A stretch of 6,744 bases of DNA from Acidocella sp. (lineage in GTDB: Bacteria > Pseudomonadota > Alphaproteobacteria > Acetobacterales > Acetobacteraceae): NCBI GenBank assembly GCA_029077775.1, contig JAQNCU010000165.1, forward strand, positions 1 to 6,744, in the 5' to 3' direction. How positions within the stretch are numbered: position 1 is the stretch's first letter; every line of letters starts with the position of its first letter. A program made the translations under genes and the position numbers. This document shows positions 6,114-6,744 of this stretch, piece after piece. The notes beneath the pieces were generated by a model that saw only the letters and a list, made by a program, of their open reading frames with translations, did no database searches and was not told where the DNA came from.

Positions 6114-6744
6114 CGCCAGAGGTCAGCGAGGCGCTGGGTCGGACATTGAATCACAAGCGTATTGGTCGCCTGATGCGAAAGCATGGGCTGTGCAGCCGCA
6201 AGCGCCGCCCGTTCCGGGTGGTGACAACGGATTCGCGGCACGATCACCCGATAGCGCCCAATGTGATTCAGCGCGACTTCGCGGCGACAGCGCCAAATCA
6301 GAAGTGGCTGGCCGACCTTACCTATGTACGTACTGACGAGGGCTGGCTGTACTTGGCGCTGGTGATTGATCTGTTTGCCCGCAAGATCGTCGGCTGGGCA
6401 AGTAGCGATTCGATGCCCCAGGGGCTCACGATCGAGGCGCTGCGAGTTGCGCTTGGCTGGCGCAATCCCGACGCGGGGCTCGTGCATCACTCGGACCGGG
6501 GATCGCAGTATGCTGCCGGGGACTACCGCAAGATCTTGGAGGCGAGGGGCATCACCGTATCGATGAGCCGCAAAGGTGATTGCTGGGACAATGCTCCGAT
6601 GGAATCGCTCAATGGCACGCTCAAAGTCGAGTGCGTGCACGGCGAGCATTTCCGCACCCGGGAGCAAGCCCGCCTGGCGATCATCGAGTATATTGGCTAC
6701 TACAATACCGAGCGCAGACATTCTTCCCTCGGGTACATGCCGCC
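6086..6744 (+). mobile_element. 5'-truncated IS3-family insertion sequence, open at the right edge
   Basis: Recognisable IS3-family sequence starts at about 6086-6092, where the +2 frame reads RGRYGRRRMTPEV, and continues to the end of the window. The left inverted repeat, the whole of orfA and the first part of orfB (by comparison with IS3 itself, about 60-65 residues) are absent, so the element was cut on its left side. The left boundary is known only to within about ten bases because cupin and IS reading frames overlap there. The right inverted repeat and any target duplication lie outside the window. The fragment is probably a decayed element, a recombination product, or a contig edge collapsed on a multicopy IS. 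Confidence 0.85.
6110..6744 (+). CDS. IS3-family transposase OrfB, partial (5' truncated, runs off the right edge)
   Basis: This is the integrase-like catalytic part of an IS3-family transposase. Translated from ATG 6110, it shows the DDE triad with exact IS3 spacing: D69 in WLADLTYV, D129 in HHSDRGSQY and E165 in DNAPMESLNG, giving DD(35)E. Other hallmarks are NHKRIGRLMRKHGL, TDEGWLYLALVIDLFARKIVGWA and YYNTERRHSSLGYMP at the window end. The last motif is normally about 10-20 residues from the C-terminus, so little is missing on the right. The frame is open back to 6077, just after a TGA at 6074-6076, and the family match extends upstream of the ATG (RGRYGRRR). ATG 6110 is therefore a chance internal methionine, not the native start. 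OrfA and the programmed frameshift region are absent, so the protein is almost certainly not an active transposase by itself. No internal stop or frameshift is seen in the catalytic core. The similarity resembles the IS3 subgroup, which I hold with less confidence. Confidence 0.88.
   Translation, partial: MTPEVSEALGRTLNHKRIGRLMRKHGLCSRKRRPFRVVTTDSRHDHPIAPNVIQRDFAATAPNQKWLADLTYVRTDEGWLYLALVIDLFARKIVGWASSDSMPQGLTIEALRVALGWRNPDAGLVHHSDRGSQYAAGDYRKILEARGITVSMSRKGDCWDNAPMESLNGTLKVECVHGEHFRTREQARLAIIEYIGYYNTERRHSSLGYMP

Noticed and set aside
6032..6721. A 229-codon open frame on the minus strand across the cupin end and the transposase
   Set aside because: The + strand carries unmistakable IS3 DDE motifs here; the minus frame shows no family signature and is a shadow.
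1..6744. CRISPR array, tRNA or rRNA gene, riboswitch, phage or defence system
   Set aside because: I saw no regularly spaced repeats, no tRNA-like cloverleaf, and no defence, toxin or phage protein signatures. Apart from the IS fragment the genes are housekeeping or ordinary surface genes.

Overview
The window looks like a chromosomal piece of an alphaproteobacterium, probably Acetobacteraceae (Acidocella/Acidiphilium-like). That placement rests on the bL13 and uS9 sequences, the GC-rich codon use and the FtsK type, judged by eye without a search. All real genes lie on the + strand. Housekeeping genes fill the centre, cell-surface type genes flank them, and an insertion-sequence fragment closes the right end.

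Layout. Positions 53-1009 encode a short-chain dehydrogenase/reductase of the nucleotide-sugar epimerase/4-reductase type, the only trace of a likely surface-polysaccharide locus to the left. A promoter overlapping its stop codon (1002-1030) drives the ribosomal pair rplM-rpsI (1060-2012), which ends at a strong intrinsic terminator (2019-2047). A second good promoter (2086-2114) precedes ftsK (2121-4502), the septal DNA translocase. Its 3' end overlaps by 11 bases an ExoZ/OafA-like membrane acyltransferase (4492-5610), so the two are probably co-transcribed. After a 95-base gap comes a small cupin gene (5706-6113). Its last few codons run into a 5'-truncated IS3-family transposase that continues past the right edge.

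How the parts relate. rplM-rpsI is a classic ribosomal operon. ftsK and the acyltransferase share a transcript but not an obvious pathway: one segregates chromosome termini at division, the other probably O-acylates a surface glycan. The cupin has no inferable partner.

I see no undescribed multi-gene system. The points most worth checking are the cupin/IS3 junction, where one stretch is read in two frames with both family signatures; a triple 10-mer repeat with a perfect 18-base palindrome just upstream of the rplM promoter; the predicted ftsK transcription start falling on the annotated ATG; and the ftsK-acyltransferase overlap.
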